14,047 nt of DNA from Deltaproteobacteria bacterium (GTDB lineage: Bacteria; Desulfobacterota; GWC2-55-46; JADFVP01): the NCBI GenBank assembly GCA_024275855.1, contig JAJRYL010000144.1:1-14047 (forward strand), read 5' to 3'. The notes beneath the pieces were generated by a model. It did no database searches. It was given only the letters and a program-made list of their open reading frames with translations, and was not told the DNA's origin. The stretch's first letter is position 1; every line of letters begins with the position of its first letter. Positions 6,051-13,064 of the stretch are shown here, piece by piece. The position numbers and the translations under genes are program-made.

Positions 6051-7978
6051 GAAAGCTCACCCCCTTGCGGTACGTTCTCTTTTTTTATCAACCCGATAAA
6101 CTCTTCCATTGCTATGGCATCCATTGCACCCGCCTGTTTGGAGCGAGGAGAGACTGTTAACGTCTCGGCCTCCTTGTCTCCGATAACAAGCGAGTACGGT
6201 ATCTTTTGCAACTCGGACTCTCTAATCTTAAAGCCGAGCTTTTCGTTTCTACTATCTAACTCTACCCTGAAACCGGCTCTTTGAAGCTGCTTTTGAACCG
6301 TCTTGGCGTAGTCGTTATTTCTGTCCGTTACGGTTAAGAGTATAACCTGCACAGGGGCGAGCCACAGCGGAAACGCTCCGGCGTAATGCTCGATAAGGCA
6401 ACCGAAGAAACGCTCCAGCGAGCCCATCAGCGCGCGGTGAATCATAATAGGGCGGCTTGTTCCACCCTCTTCGTCTCTGTATGTAACGTTAAACCGTTCC
6501 GGCAGATTAAAGTCAACCTGTATGGTCGAGCACTGCCACGACCGTCCGATTACGTCTTTTATCTTTATATCGATCTTCGGCCCGTAGAAGACACCCTCGC
6601 CGGGGTCTACCATATACTTCAGCTCAGAGGCCTCAAGCGCGCCTTTCAGCGCCCCTTCCGCCTGCGCCCAGTCGTCAAGGGAACCGACATACTTGTCGGG
6701 CCGCGTACTTAAGTATATATCAAATTCATTAAATCCAAAAGACTTTAATATATAAAGAGTAAATTCGAGTACGTCGCCTATCTCGCCCTCAAGCTGGTCA
6801 GGGGTGGTAAAGAGGTGCGCGTCGTCCTGTGTAAAGCCCCGTACCCTGAGCAGGCCGTGCAGAACACCGGAGCGTTCGTACCTGTAAACCGTGCCAAGCT
6901 CCGCGTATCTTATGGGCAGATCGCGGTAACTTCTTATGCGCGACTTGTATATCTCTATGTGGAACGGGCAGTTCATCGGCCTGACGATATACTCCTGCCC
7001 GTCTAAATCCATCGGAGAGAAGAGGTTCTCCTGATAGAAGTCCCAATGCCCTGAGGTCTTCCACAGATCGACCCTCGCAAGATGAGGGGTGTAGATTATA
7101 TCATAACCGGATTTTCTGTGCTCGCTCTTCCAGAAGTCTTCTATTATACCGCGAATAGCGGCGCCTTTGGGGTGCCATAGTACGAGGCCGGAGCCTATTT
7201 CTTCACTCGTTGAGAAGAGGTCGAGCGCTTTGCCGATTTTACGATGGTCACGCTTTTTGGCCTCTTCGAGCCTCCTCAGATGCTCTTTCAGTTCAGCCTT
7301 TGTACCCCACGCAGTAGCGTAGATGCGCTGGAGCATTCTGTTCTTTTCATCTCCGCGCCAGTACGCGCCCGCCGCGGAAGTCAGCTTAAATGCCTGAATA
7401 TAACCGGTAGACGGCAGGTGCGGCCCGCGACAGAGGTCGGTGAAGTCACCCTGCGTATAGATGCCGACCGTATCGTCTGGAATGTCGGCAATAATCTCTA
7501 CCTTGTACGGCTCGTTCGCCTCTTTAAAAAACTCGACAGCCTCGGCCTTGCTCATGCGGCGCGGCTCGAATTTATGGTTACCCTTTATAATCTCACGCAT
7601 ACGGGCGTCTACTTTATCGAGATCTTCGGGGGTAAAGGGTTTCTCTACATCGAAATCGTAATAAAACCCGTTATCTATAGTTGGGCCTATACCTAACTTG
7701 ACACCGTCAAAGAGCGACTTTACGGCCTCCGCCATTACGTGCGCCGCTGAGTGACGGTAGATGTCGAGCCCTTCGGGGCTATCGAGCAGAATCGGCTCTA
7801 TACTCAGGCTCTTTGCCGTAACGTCAGGTTTCGACCTTAAGTCTTTCGCTACGCCCTCTACCTTAAGGGCAACACTCTTTTTAAGCAGTTTCTTGTCAAA
7901 TGCCTTTATTATATCAAGAAAATTCTCGCCCTCAGAGTACTCTTGAACAGCCCCGTCAGGGAATATTACTTTCGGCAT
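6047..7978 (-). CDS. thrS: Threonyl-tRNA synthetase
   Basis: A class II synthetase that activates threonine and charges tRNA-Thr, with hydrolytic editing of Ser-tRNA-Thr. The 643 residues match the bacterial full-length form. In order there is an N-terminal TGS domain (1-62), an editing domain (about 70-225) with HSAAH (H76, H80) and DLCRGPH (C183, H187), then the catalytic core (about 245-535) with C337 (RPMNCPFH), motif 2 (YRYERSGVLHGLLRVRGF), H388 (DDAHLF) and H514 (MIHRALMGS). C337, H388 and H514 are the expected zinc ligands. The anticodon-binding domain follows from about 540 (WLAPVQVILLTV). The ATG at 7978 is preceded by GGGTAAG. It is the first gene of the operon. In E. coli thrS is autoregulated by a tRNA-like leader; I see no such fold here. 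Confidence 0.98.
   Translation of the reverse strand: MPKVIFPDGAVQEYSEGENFLDIIKAFDKKLLKKSVALKVEGVAKDLRSKPDVTAKSLSIEPILLDSPEGLDIYRHSAAHVMAEAVKSLFDGVKLGIGPTIDNGFYYDFDVEKPFTPEDLDKVDARMREIIKGNHKFEPRRMSKAEAVEFFKEANEPYKVEIIADIPDDTVGIYTQGDFTDLCRGPHLPSTGYIQAFKLTSAAGAYWRGDEKNRMLQRIYATAWGTKAELKEHLRRLEEAKKRDHRKIGKALDLFSTSEEIGSGLVLWHPKGAAIRGIIEDFWKSEHRKSGYDIIYTPHLARVDLWKTSGHWDFYQENLFSPMDLDGQEYIVRPMNCPFHIEIYKSRIRSYRDLPIRYAELGTVYRYERSGVLHGLLRVRGFTQDDAHLFTTPDQLEGEIGDVLEFTLYILKSFGFNEFDIYLSTRPDKYVGSLDDWAQAEGALKGALEASELKYMVDPGEGVFYGPKIDIKIKDVIGRSWQCSTIQVDFNLPERFNVTYRDEEGGTSRPIMIHRALMGSLERFFGCLIEHYAGAFPLWLAPVQVILLTVTDRNNDYAKTVQKQLQRAGFRVELDSRNEKLGFKIRESELQKIPYSLVIGDKEAETLTVSPRSKQAGAMDAIAMEEFIGLIKKENVPQGGELS
6057..6066 (-). 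promoter_or_regulatory. Extended Shine-Dalgarno sequence that places the infC start at ATA
   Basis: Minus-strand AAGGGGGTGA differs from AAGGAGGTGA at one base and ends 6 nt before the ATA at 6050-6048. It lies within the last codons of thrS. It supports initiation at ATA over the downstream TTG, which has nothing comparable at the right distance. Confidence 0.65.
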
Positions 7979-8042
7979 ACACTTACCCGGTCATAAAAAA
8001 AGAGTGAATATGAATTAAGTAAAACAGAAGCGATTACTACAG

Positions 8043-8072
8043 AGTATAATCGCGCAAACCAGTACTTTCTAA
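8043..8072 (-). promoter_or_regulatory. Candidate promoter for the thrS operon
   Basis: Minus-strand TATACT (8048-8043) is 5 of 6 to the -10 consensus, with TTAGAA (8072-8067) 18 nt upstream as a weak -35. Initiation near 8036 would leave about 58 nt of leader before the thrS ATG. Transcription of the whole operon could also continue from tRNA-Val, since I find no convincing terminator between the tRNA and thrS. Confidence 0.4.
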
Positions 8073-8208
8073 AACTTTAACAGGTAAAAAAAAGCAGTAC
8101 CGGCAGAAGCGAGCGCCTCAGCGCTGACTAAAAAAGAGTAACGCTAAAGGCCAACCATTACATAAATTTACACCAACCCATAGGCAACCGGCAGGATCGG
8201 GTTGAATA

Positions 8209-8283
8209 TGGTAGGCGCGGGCGGTTTCGAACCGCCGACCTCTACCGTGTCAGGGTAGCGCTCTCCCACTGAGCTACGCGCCT
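8209..8283 (-). tRNA. tRNA-Val (anticodon GAC), CCA encoded
   Basis: Read on the minus strand, the acceptor AGGCGCG pairs fully with CGCGCCT, followed by the discriminator A and an encoded CCA. The D arm is GCTC-AGTGGGA-GAGC. The anticodon arm is CTACC-CTGACAC-GGTAG with loop positions 34-36 GAC, which reads GUC and GUU (Val). The variable loop is 5 nt and the T arm is GGCGG-TTCGAAA-CCGCC. All stems are perfectly paired, so the gene looks functional. It lies about 230 nt upstream of thrS on the same strand and may share transcription with it. No clear promoter is visible directly upstream. Confidence 0.97.
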
Positions 8284-8426
8284 GTTACCTTACCCGTTTC
8301 CGGAGTTTATGCCGCTGGTTCCGGCGACTTAAAGTAAACCCTGCAACAGGATTAAATTTCTACAACCTGAATACTCCCGACTTTACGCATAAATACGGGA
8401 ATTTGATACGCCAGCTATCCCCAAAC

Positions 8427-8454
8427 ACGCAAGTTAAGCTGAGTACGCCCGAAC
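8427..8454. repeat. 28-bp direct repeat, copy 1
   Basis: An exact 28-base match to 8510-8537, beginning ACGCAAGTTAAGC and ending CGCCCGAAC. The two copies are in the same orientation with 55 nt between them. A degenerate relative (GCTCAAGTGCGCCCGA, about 8483-8498) lies between them. I do not recognise the family. Confidence 0.9.
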
Positions 8455-8509
8455 CGCCTGAATAGACTTAAAAGTTCCAATGGCTCAAGTGCGCCCGACG
8501 TCCCTATAT

Positions 8510-8537
8510 ACGCAAGTTAAGCTGAGTACGCCCGAAC
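8510..8537. repeat. 28-bp direct repeat, copy 2
   Basis: The second exact copy of the 28-base sequence at 8427-8454. The end of this copy forms the left arm of the hairpin at 8530-8554; copy 1 has no such partner sequence, so the hairpin is specific to copy 2. Confidence 0.9.
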
Positions 8538-8554
8538 GGAAAAAAACCGCGGGC
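8530..8554. other. Bulged hairpin with a seven-base A/T loop
   Basis: GCCCG (8530-8534) and CGG (8537-8539) pair with CCG (8547-8549) and CGGGC (8550-8554), leaving an AA bulge and a loop of seven A (seven U on the minus strand). Because the T-run is the loop and not a tail, I do not call it a terminator. It would lie in any transcript from the minus-strand promoter at 8622-8649. Confidence 0.45.
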
Positions 8555-8621
8555 GGCATAAATACGCACTGCCGCAGCAGGAGCGGGGGTTACTTAGAAC
8601 CTGAGTGTCAACAAGCAGAAA

Positions 8622-8649
8622 ATTTTATCATATTTATAGAGACTGTCAA
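8622..8649 (-). promoter_or_regulatory. Minus-strand sigma-70-like promoter upstream of tRNA-Val
   Basis: Perfect TTGACA (8649-8644) and TAAAAT (8627-8622; 5 of 6) with a 16-nt spacer. Initiation near 8615 would transcribe about 330 nt, including both repeat copies and the hairpin, before reaching tRNA-Val at 8283. It could be the tRNA promoter with a long 5' leader, or the promoter of a separate non-coding RNA. Confidence 0.45.
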
Positions 8650-8740
8650 GACAAATATCTAAATATATCAAGAGGATGCTAAAAAGGCCGGACTCTTCGC
8701 CCCGATACGCCTGCACGCTCAACCCAACCTACCTTTAGAC

Positions 8741-8754
8741 CTTATCAAGATAAG
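8741..8754. repeat. Short inverted repeat upstream of the chemoreceptor promoter
   Basis: CTTATC and GATAAG form 6-bp arms with a 2-nt centre, about 37 nt upstream of the sigma-28-like -35. It has the size of a dimeric repressor or activator site, but a match this short can occur by chance. Confidence 0.25.
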
Positions 8755-8790
8755 CGGCATATACGACCAATGTACTCCTTTGAAAAAAAC

Positions 8791-8818
8791 TAAAGTGCGC
8801 GAAGTTGTTTACCGATAG
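8791..8818 (+). promoter_or_regulatory. Sigma-28 (FliA)-like promoter for the chemoreceptor gene
   Basis: TAAAGTG (8791-8797) is followed, 16 nt after TAAA, by ACCGATAG (8811-8818), which matches the flagellar -10 consensus GCCGATAA at 6 of 8 positions. The spacing of 16 is within the accepted 15-16 range. A TATAAT at 8819-8824 overlaps it but has no good -35. Genes for chemoreceptors are classic sigma-28 targets, which supports the call. The leader to the ATG at 9016 would be about 190 nt. Confidence 0.5.
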
Positions 8819-8904
8819 TATAATTAACGGAGCACATGCGTATGCTCTGCAAACCATTAAATTTGAATATGATCTCCATAATGCCAACACTTTGACGGGG
8901 TCGT

Positions 8905-8921
8905 GCGTTTTTATAAAACGC
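8905..8921. repeat. Inverted repeat in the chemoreceptor leader
   Basis: GCGTTTT (8905-8911) and AAAACGC (8915-8921) are perfect arms around TAT. It lies about 95 nt before the start codon, within the presumed leader, just after a TTGACG at 8892. It may be a protein-binding site or a weak hairpin. Confidence 0.3.
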
Positions 8922-9015
8922 GCCGCTTAAACTCGCTATAAACTCAGCGCCGTTAAAAATAAGAAATAAATGTTTGACCCGTTAGACGTTACAAATCAGA
9001 AAAGGAGCCCCAGAA

Positions 9016-11070
9016 ATGAGCATACAATCCGTAAAGACCCGCTTTATGGGAAGTTACATCTTCCTTGTAATACTCTTCGTAATACAAATACCTATTATCT
9101 ACCTGATACTCGGCAGTATAGAGAAAGACTTCACGCAGATAGAGGTTGCCGGCGGTTTAAGAAAGAAGGCTATTGAGATAACCGAGGTTCTGAACCGTCA
9201 TATCCTTACAGGCAACGAGTCTCTTGAAGCGGTGTTCCAGAATATGAAGGTAGGGTACGGCAAGACGATAAAAGACCTGAAGAACGGCAAGGGCGAGCTT
9301 ACCGCCATTACAGACCCGAAAGTGCTCGACAAACTCAATGGCGTAGAGACCGCGTGGAAAACATCAAAAAGCACGCTTGAACAGACCATGCAGATAGGAG
9401 ACACGCTCAACAACGCTCGCGTAGTTATAAAAGAGACCACCTTCCCGCTTGTCGCGCGCCTAAACAAGGTAATAGCCGCGGAGCAGGCCATAGGCACCAA
9501 GGACGTAACCAAATTCATCAACGTATCGGGACTGCAAAGAATGCGTACCGTTAAGATCAGCTACCTGCTCGAAAGTTTCTTTGTCTCTTTTAACGACAAA
9601 GAAGCGGCTGCGGCCGAGATTATGAAGACCGCCAACGCATTTGAAAGTACATTAAACGAAATTAAAGCGGTAGCGCTTACAAAACTTAAAATAGGAGCCA
9701 AAGGGGCAAACTTCTTAAACGCGATTAAAGATGTCGAGAACATGTGGCAGACACGCAAGGCGATAATAGAAGAAGCTATTGCCTCAAGCAAAACCTTCAG
9801 CACCTTATCTGTTCAGCTTGCGGAAGAGAACACCCCGGCGCTCGTAGCGGCGGCCCACAGCCTTACAACGGCGTTTATAGACAGCGCACACTCAAAAGGC
9901 AGAAGCGGCCTTGGAATAATGGTAGCCTCTGTGCTGCTCTCTGTTCTTATCGCCGGCTTCTTTATGTACTGCACCAACTCGCAGGTACTCAAACCTTTAA
10001 CCAGAATAAAAGAGACCGTTGAGAAGTTCGCCAACGGCGACCTTACGGAAAGAACCGGGATCAAGGTATTCTTCTTAGGGCGAGAGTTGAAAGACGAGGT
10101 GACAGGGCTTGGCGACTCGGTTGACAAAATGGCCGAGAGCATGTCCGAAGTCATAGGCGGCATTACGGAATCTGCCAACCGCCTCGCGGCTTCCTCTAAT
10201 ACCGTCTCAGATACCGCCAGAAGCATAGCCGACGGCGCCGCCAGACAGTCCGGCCAGACCACTCAGGCCGCAACGGCGATGGAAGAGATGAGCGCAACGG
10301 TTATAGAAGTAGCCAAGAACGCGCAGCAGGTCTCTGAATCTTCAACCGAGGCGCAGGAGATAGCCACCAACGGCGGAGAGATAGTGCGCCAGGCTATAAT
10401 CGCCATGCAGGAGGTATCAGACTCAACAACCTCAACCGCCGACACCATAGGCAAGCTCGGCAAGAGTTCCGAAGAGATAGGCTCCATTATCTCGGTAATC
10501 AACGACATTGCCGACCAGACAAACCTCTTAGCCCTTAACGCCGCCATAGAGGCCGCAAGAGCCGGAGAGCAGGGTCGGGGTTTTGCGGTAGTAGCAGACG
10601 AGGTAAGAAAACTGGCAGAGCGCACAACCACAGCCACTAAAGAGATTAGCGGCATGATAGGGGCCATACAGACCGAAACCAACACAGCCGTAAGCGCGAT
10701 GAGCGAGGGAATAGACAAGGTCGATAACGGCGTAAGGCTCGCAAACGAGGCTGGCGACGCGCTCGCGCAGATAGAAACAGGTATTCAGAACGTAACGGAT
10801 ATGGTTCGCCAGATAGCGACATCAACCGAGGAACAGAGCGCGACCTCTGACGAAATATCGAGAAACATGGACGCTATCTCAGAGGTAGCGACAAGTAACG
10901 AGAGCGCGCTTGGCGAAGTAACGGGAGCAACCGATGAGTTAGGGCACCTTGCCGCCGGGCTTAAGGAGCTTGTAAGCAACTTCAAAATATTGAGGGGCGC
11001 GGGGCTCGGCAACTCAAACTCTAACGCCTCTAACGTTACTCCCATCAACAAAAGTATTAAAGCGGCATAA
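9016..11070 (+). CDS. Methyl-accepting chemotaxis protein with PilJ-like sensor region
   Basis: An inner-membrane chemoreceptor of 684 residues that should signal to a CheA/CheW complex. A short cytoplasmic start is followed by TM1 (about 12-34), a helical periplasmic region (about 35-297), TM2 (about 298-319), a HAMP linker (about 320-375) and a long coiled-coil signalling domain to about 655. The tip is highly conserved: [20 protein letters not shown] (495-514), then [18 protein letters not shown]. The flanks have the Gln/Glu-rich pattern of methylation helices ([32 protein letters not shown]). The periplasmic GLQRMRT at 172-178 resembles the RQRM motif of PilJ-type/NIT-like sensor domains, so a small-anion or pilus-linked cue is possible; the ligand is unknown. 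No C-terminal CheR-binding pentapeptide is present. AAAGGAG lies 9 nt before the ATG. It stands alone, with no che genes nearby. Confidence 0.95.
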   Translation: MSIQSVKTRFMGSYIFLVILFVIQIPIIYLILGSIEKDFTQIEVAGGLRKKAIEITEVLNRHILTGNESLEAVFQNMKVGYGKTIKDLKNGKGELTAITDPKVLDKLNGVETAWKTSKSTLEQTMQIGDTLNNARVVIKETTFPLVARLNKVIAAEQAIGTKDVTKFINVSGLQRMRTVKISYLLESFFVSFNDKEAAAAEIMKTANAFESTLNEIKAVALTKLKIGAKGANFLNAIKDVENMWQTRKAIIEEAIASSKTFSTLSVQLAEENTPALVAAAHSLTTAFIDSAHSKGRSGLGIMVASVLLSVLIAGFFMYCTNSQVLKPLTRIKETVEKFANGDLTERTGIKVFFLGRELKDEVTGLGDSVDKMAESMSEVIGGITESANRLAASSNTVSDTARSIADGAARQSGQTTQAATAMEEMSATVIEVAKNAQQVSESSTEAQEIATNGGEIVRQAIIAMQEVSDSTTSTADTIGKLGKSSEEIGSIISVINDIADQTNLLALNAAIEAARAGEQGRGFAVVADEVRKLAERTTTATKEISGMIGAIQTETNTAVSAMSEGIDKVDNGVRLANEAGDALAQIETGIQNVTDMVRQIATSTEEQSATSDEISRNMDAISEVATSNESALGEVTGATDELGHLAAGLKELVSNFKILRGAGLGNSNSNASNVTPINKSIKAA

Positions 11071-11094
11071 CCGCTTTACAGATACTTATATAAT

Positions 11095-11140
11095 AAAAGA
11101 GAGAGGGCGTACGGTATAGACCGTACGCCCTCTCTCTTTT
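11095..11140. terminator. Bidirectional Rho-independent terminator
   Basis: A perfect 21-bp inverted repeat (11095-11115 with 11120-11140) around the loop ATAG. The outer base pairs are A4/T4, so a U-tract forms at the 3' side whichever strand is transcribed. It lies between the chemoreceptor (plus) and folK (minus), which converge here, and should end both transcripts. Confidence 0.93.
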
Positions 11141-11157
11141 CCGCCGATTTTGCGGCT

Positions 11158-11730
11158 CTATTCGTAAAGGCCGAATTCTACCCTCAACCTGAGGCTGAAC
11201 TCATCGAGCCTCTCCATCTCCGGCCCGCTTCCGGAAGCGACGCCGCAACCCGAAGCCCAACTCTTTTTCAGCGTTTTAACAAGCCCGGCAATCTCAACAC
11301 CGGAGCCGGGCAGCACAAGGTCTGGATAAAGCTCGAACAGAGGCAGAAGAATAAAGGGACGTGCCGTAATATCCGGGTCGGGCAACTCAAGCCCCCCTTC
11401 GTCCATAACCGTGTCGCCGTAAAGAAGCAGGTCTAAATCTATCGTCCTTGGCAAGTACTTGTCCGCGCTCCTTACACGCCCGAACCTCTCTTCCACGGGC
11501 CGCAGCACCTTCTGTTTAAGCTCAACCGGCAAGAGGCGCGAACGTATCTCAACCACCCCGTTTATATACTCCGGCGTGTCTGGATTTTCAGTGGAGGCGT
11601 TTACCGGGTCAGTCCTGTAAAATGTAGATACCGCGACAACAGGCGCCGTAACGTCAAGCAGTTTAAGAGCGCCAAACACACTCTTTTCAGAATCTACATT
11701 AGAACCGACGCCTATAAATACCCTGACCAT
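11158..11730 (-). CDS. folK: HPPK, 6-hydroxymethyl-7,8-dihydropterin pyrophosphokinase
   Basis: Transfers pyrophosphate from ATP to 6-hydroxymethyl-7,8-dihydropterin, the step before dihydropteroate synthase in folate synthesis. The start MVRVFIGVGSN is the family N-terminus. The signature RFGRVRSADKYLPRTIDLDL runs to LLLYG with the two metal-binding aspartates (about D98 and D100), and LPDPDITARPFILLPLFEL is the second conserved block. From the ATG at 11730 the protein is 190 residues, about 30 longer than the common 160, because of a C-terminal extension with no recognised domain. A GTG at 11739 directly abuts the folB stop, but AGGTGG sits 5 nt before the ATG, which I therefore prefer. It is the last gene of the SDR-folB-folK operon and ends at the bidirectional terminator. 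Confidence 0.94.
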   Translation of the reverse strand: MVRVFIGVGSNVDSEKSVFGALKLLDVTAPVVAVSTFYRTDPVNASTENPDTPEYINGVVEIRSRLLPVELKQKVLRPVEERFGRVRSADKYLPRTIDLDLLLYGDTVMDEGGLELPDPDITARPFILLPLFELYPDLVLPGSGVEIAGLVKTLKKSWASGCGVASGSGPEMERLDEFSLRLRVEFGLYE

Positions 11731-11739
11731 GCAAACCAC

Positions 11740-12087
11740 CTACTCTCTTTCAATCTCTACGGCCACTGAGCGCGCGAACCTGAGCGCCCCGGGTTTGTCG
11801 AGCGTAACTATTACCTTTGTTACGCCGCTTCTGGCAAGGCAGAGCTTTGCGGCCTTTTCGGCAAGCGCCTCTATAAGAAAAAAAGAGGACTCCTCAGCCA
11901 TTTTAACTATCTCTTTCTTTATAGACCTGTAGTCCACTGTATCAACGAAATTGTCGCTGCAACCGGCCTTTACAAGGTTTACGTAAAGCACGATATTGAA
12001 GAGCACGTCCTGCTTGTTAACCCTTTCGTCGTCGTTAATGCCGACTATGCAACGCACCATAAGGTCTCTAATATATATTTTATCCAT
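11740..12087 (-). CDS. folB: Dihydroneopterin aldolase (or FolX-type epimerase)
   Basis: A 115-residue T-fold protein that should cleave 7,8-dihydroneopterin to 6-hydroxymethyl-dihydropterin and glycolaldehyde, feeding FolK. It begins MDKIYIRDLMVRCIVGINDD. It has the DTVDYRSIKKEI block, the substrate-binding Glu region (LIEALAEKAA, E73) and the KPGALRFA motif with the catalytic Lys98. KPGA favours an aldolase. However, YIRDLMVRCIVGI, DYRSIKKEI and the DK-x-x-ALR-x-A pattern also resemble E. coli FolX, the dihydroneopterin triphosphate epimerase, so substrate is not settled by sequence alone. The start ATG overlaps the SDR stop by 8 nt, with GGAAGGAAG just upstream, which implies coupled translation. 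Confidence 0.9.
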   Translation of the reverse strand: MDKIYIRDLMVRCIVGINDDERVNKQDVLFNIVLYVNLVKAGCSDNFVDTVDYRSIKKEIVKMAEESSFFLIEALAEKAAKLCLARSGVTKVIVTLDKPGALRFARSVAVEIERE

Positions 12088-12856
12088 AACTTCCTTCCCT
12101 TACGTGTCGTCCTCCGTCCACGTATATAATCTGTCCGGTAATAAAGCTGCTCGAAAGTAAAAAGAGCACGGCTTCTACAACGTCCTCGGGTGACCCGAAC
12201 CTTTTAAGCGGCAGCCCGGCTGCCATTCTCTCCATAAAGTCCGTATCTATCGTCTTCTCGTCATCCATATCAACCGGTGGCAGCACAAGGCCGGGCGCAA
12301 CACCGTTTACCGTTACCGCAGGCGCTAACTCAACCGCGCAAAGAGACGTTAAAAGAGCGAGCAGATGTTTGCTCATATGGTACGCTACATGCGCACGGTC
12401 GAAACCTGCTATACGGGTGTCGAGCAGGTTGACGATACTGCCCTCCTTTACCGCCGCCGCAAAAGAACGGCTGAGAATAAGGGGCGCCCATGTGTTTACT
12501 TTTAAGTTGCTCTTAAGGTCGTCGAAAGTAATGTCGGCAAGTGTGCCGCGCGGAAAAATAGACGCGCTATTAACCAGCATGTTCAGGTTTCCGTTAAGCT
12601 CTAAAGCGGAATCGATCAACCCCTGCGCTCCGCCGGAGAGAGAAAAGTCGGCCCTTAAAACGCAAACCCTTATCCCTGCCCCTCGCCCTAAAGAAAGTGC
12701 CTCGTCCTTAACGGACTCTGCTTCCTGTACCGAGCTGTTGCAGTGAAGAACAAGGTTTACTCCGGCACCGGCCAAAGCGAGCGCTATCGACCTGCCGAGC
12801 CTTCTTCCCGCACCGGTAACAAGGGCCGTGCGCCCCTTTAAAATATTTTCGCCCAT
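12080..12856 (-). CDS. SDR-family pteridine reductase (PTR1/FolM-like)
   Basis: A 258-residue short-chain dehydrogenase/reductase. TGAGRRLG (14-21) is the NADP(H) loop, with the Arg seen in the PTR1/FolM branch (TGxxxRxG). VNSAS (95-99) replaces the usual NNAG. The catalytic residues are D146, Y159 and K163: an Asp 13 residues before the Tyr in place of the common SDR Ser, as in trypanosomatid PTR1 and E. coli FolM. The C-terminus FITGQIIYVDGGRHVR resembles the FolM ending. Together with folB and folK downstream, this suggests reduction of dihydropterins or dihydrofolate. FolM has weak dihydrofolate reductase activity and makes tetrahydromonapterin with FolX; which reaction applies here is inference. 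The Shine-Dalgarno is weak; the ATG at 12856 fits the family start. Confidence 0.88.
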   Translation of the reverse strand: MGENILKGRTALVTGAGRRLGRSIALALAGAGVNLVLHCNSSVQEAESVKDEALSLGRGAGIRVCVLRADFSLSGGAQGLIDSALELNGNLNMLVNSASIFPRGTLADITFDDLKSNLKVNTWAPLILSRSFAAAVKEGSIVNLLDTRIAGFDRAHVAYHMSKHLLALLTSLCAVELAPAVTVNGVAPGLVLPPVDMDDEKTIDTDFMERMAAGLPLKRFGSPEDVVEAVLFLLSSSFITGQIIYVDGGRHVREGSYG

Positions 12857-12894
12857 AAACAGTACACGCCTTTATGTTATGATAATCAGCGGTA

Positions 12895-12923
12895 AGTTTA
12901 AAAGGTCTTCCGCTCAATGTCAA
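12895..12923 (-). promoter_or_regulatory. Promoter for the pterin/folate operon
   Basis: Minus-strand TTGACA (12923-12918) is a perfect -35 and TAAACT (12900-12895) is a 4-of-6 -10, with an ideal 17-nt spacer. Initiation near 12888 gives a leader of about 32 nt to the SDR start. It lies in the 208-nt divergent region shared with the SYLF-domain gene; I could not find an equally good promoter for the latter. Confidence 0.55.
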
Positions 12924-13064
12924 CAAAATAGCCCTCTCCTGCGAGTCCCGTCTGATTATAGATAAAGCACTATTGCGAATATAATTCATCTGCTGTACTA
13001 TTTGAGTATAAACAAATTTTTAGCAGGCAGGTCAACTTATAAAGAGCCGGAGGAAGTATAATAG

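Larger units (their letters stand above)
8284..9015. other. 730-nt stretch without a protein gene, between tRNA-Val and the chemoreceptor
   Basis: No frame here has both a ribosome-binding site and recognisable protein character; the 60-codon frame at 8480-8662 is low-complexity by chance. The stretch does hold a 28-bp direct repeat, a bulged hairpin at 8530-8554, a minus-strand sigma-70-like promoter at 8622-8649 pointing at the tRNA, two short inverted repeats (8741-8754, 8905-8921) and a plus-strand sigma-28-like promoter at 8791-8818. An 11-bp sequence, GCATAAATACG, also occurs twice (8387 and 8556). The density of signals suggests regulatory or non-coding RNA content. Confidence 0.5.

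Noticed and set aside
5637..6284. 215-codon plus-strand frame opposite infC and thrS
   Set aside because: It lies wholly antisense to two well-conserved genes and has no protein-like motif.
7979..8036. tRNA-Thr-like operator in the thrS leader, as in E. coli
   Set aside because: The short leader is AU-rich, and I could not fold an anticodon-arm-like stem with a CGU loop.
8112..8125. AGCGC-TGAG-GCGCT hairpin as the tRNA-Val terminator
   Set aside because: The stem is 5 bp and the nearest U-run on the minus strand is about 18 nt further on, too far for a standard terminator.
8427..8537. Possible two-repeat CRISPR array
   Set aside because: Only two repeats, a 55-nt interval, no cas genes, and a degenerate copy inside the interval.
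8538..8555. Minus-strand Rho-independent terminator with a T7 tail
   Set aside because: The T-run forms the loop of a larger bulged hairpin (8530-8554), and the stem ahead of it is only about 3 bp.
8480..8662. 60-codon frame in the tRNA-chemoreceptor gap
   Set aside because: It runs through a direct repeat and a hairpin, lacks a good ribosome-binding site and has no family-like pattern.
8825..8900. Cyclic-di-GMP (GEMM) riboswitch in the chemoreceptor leader, suggested by GCAAACC
   Set aside because: The rest of the conserved core, including the GACGCAAAGC-type segment, is missing.
10263..10718. Long minus-strand frames opposite the chemoreceptor (also 9813-10262)
   Set aside because: Shadows caused by the Ala/Ser/Thr-rich coiled-coil codons of the receptor; no ribosome-binding sites or family features.
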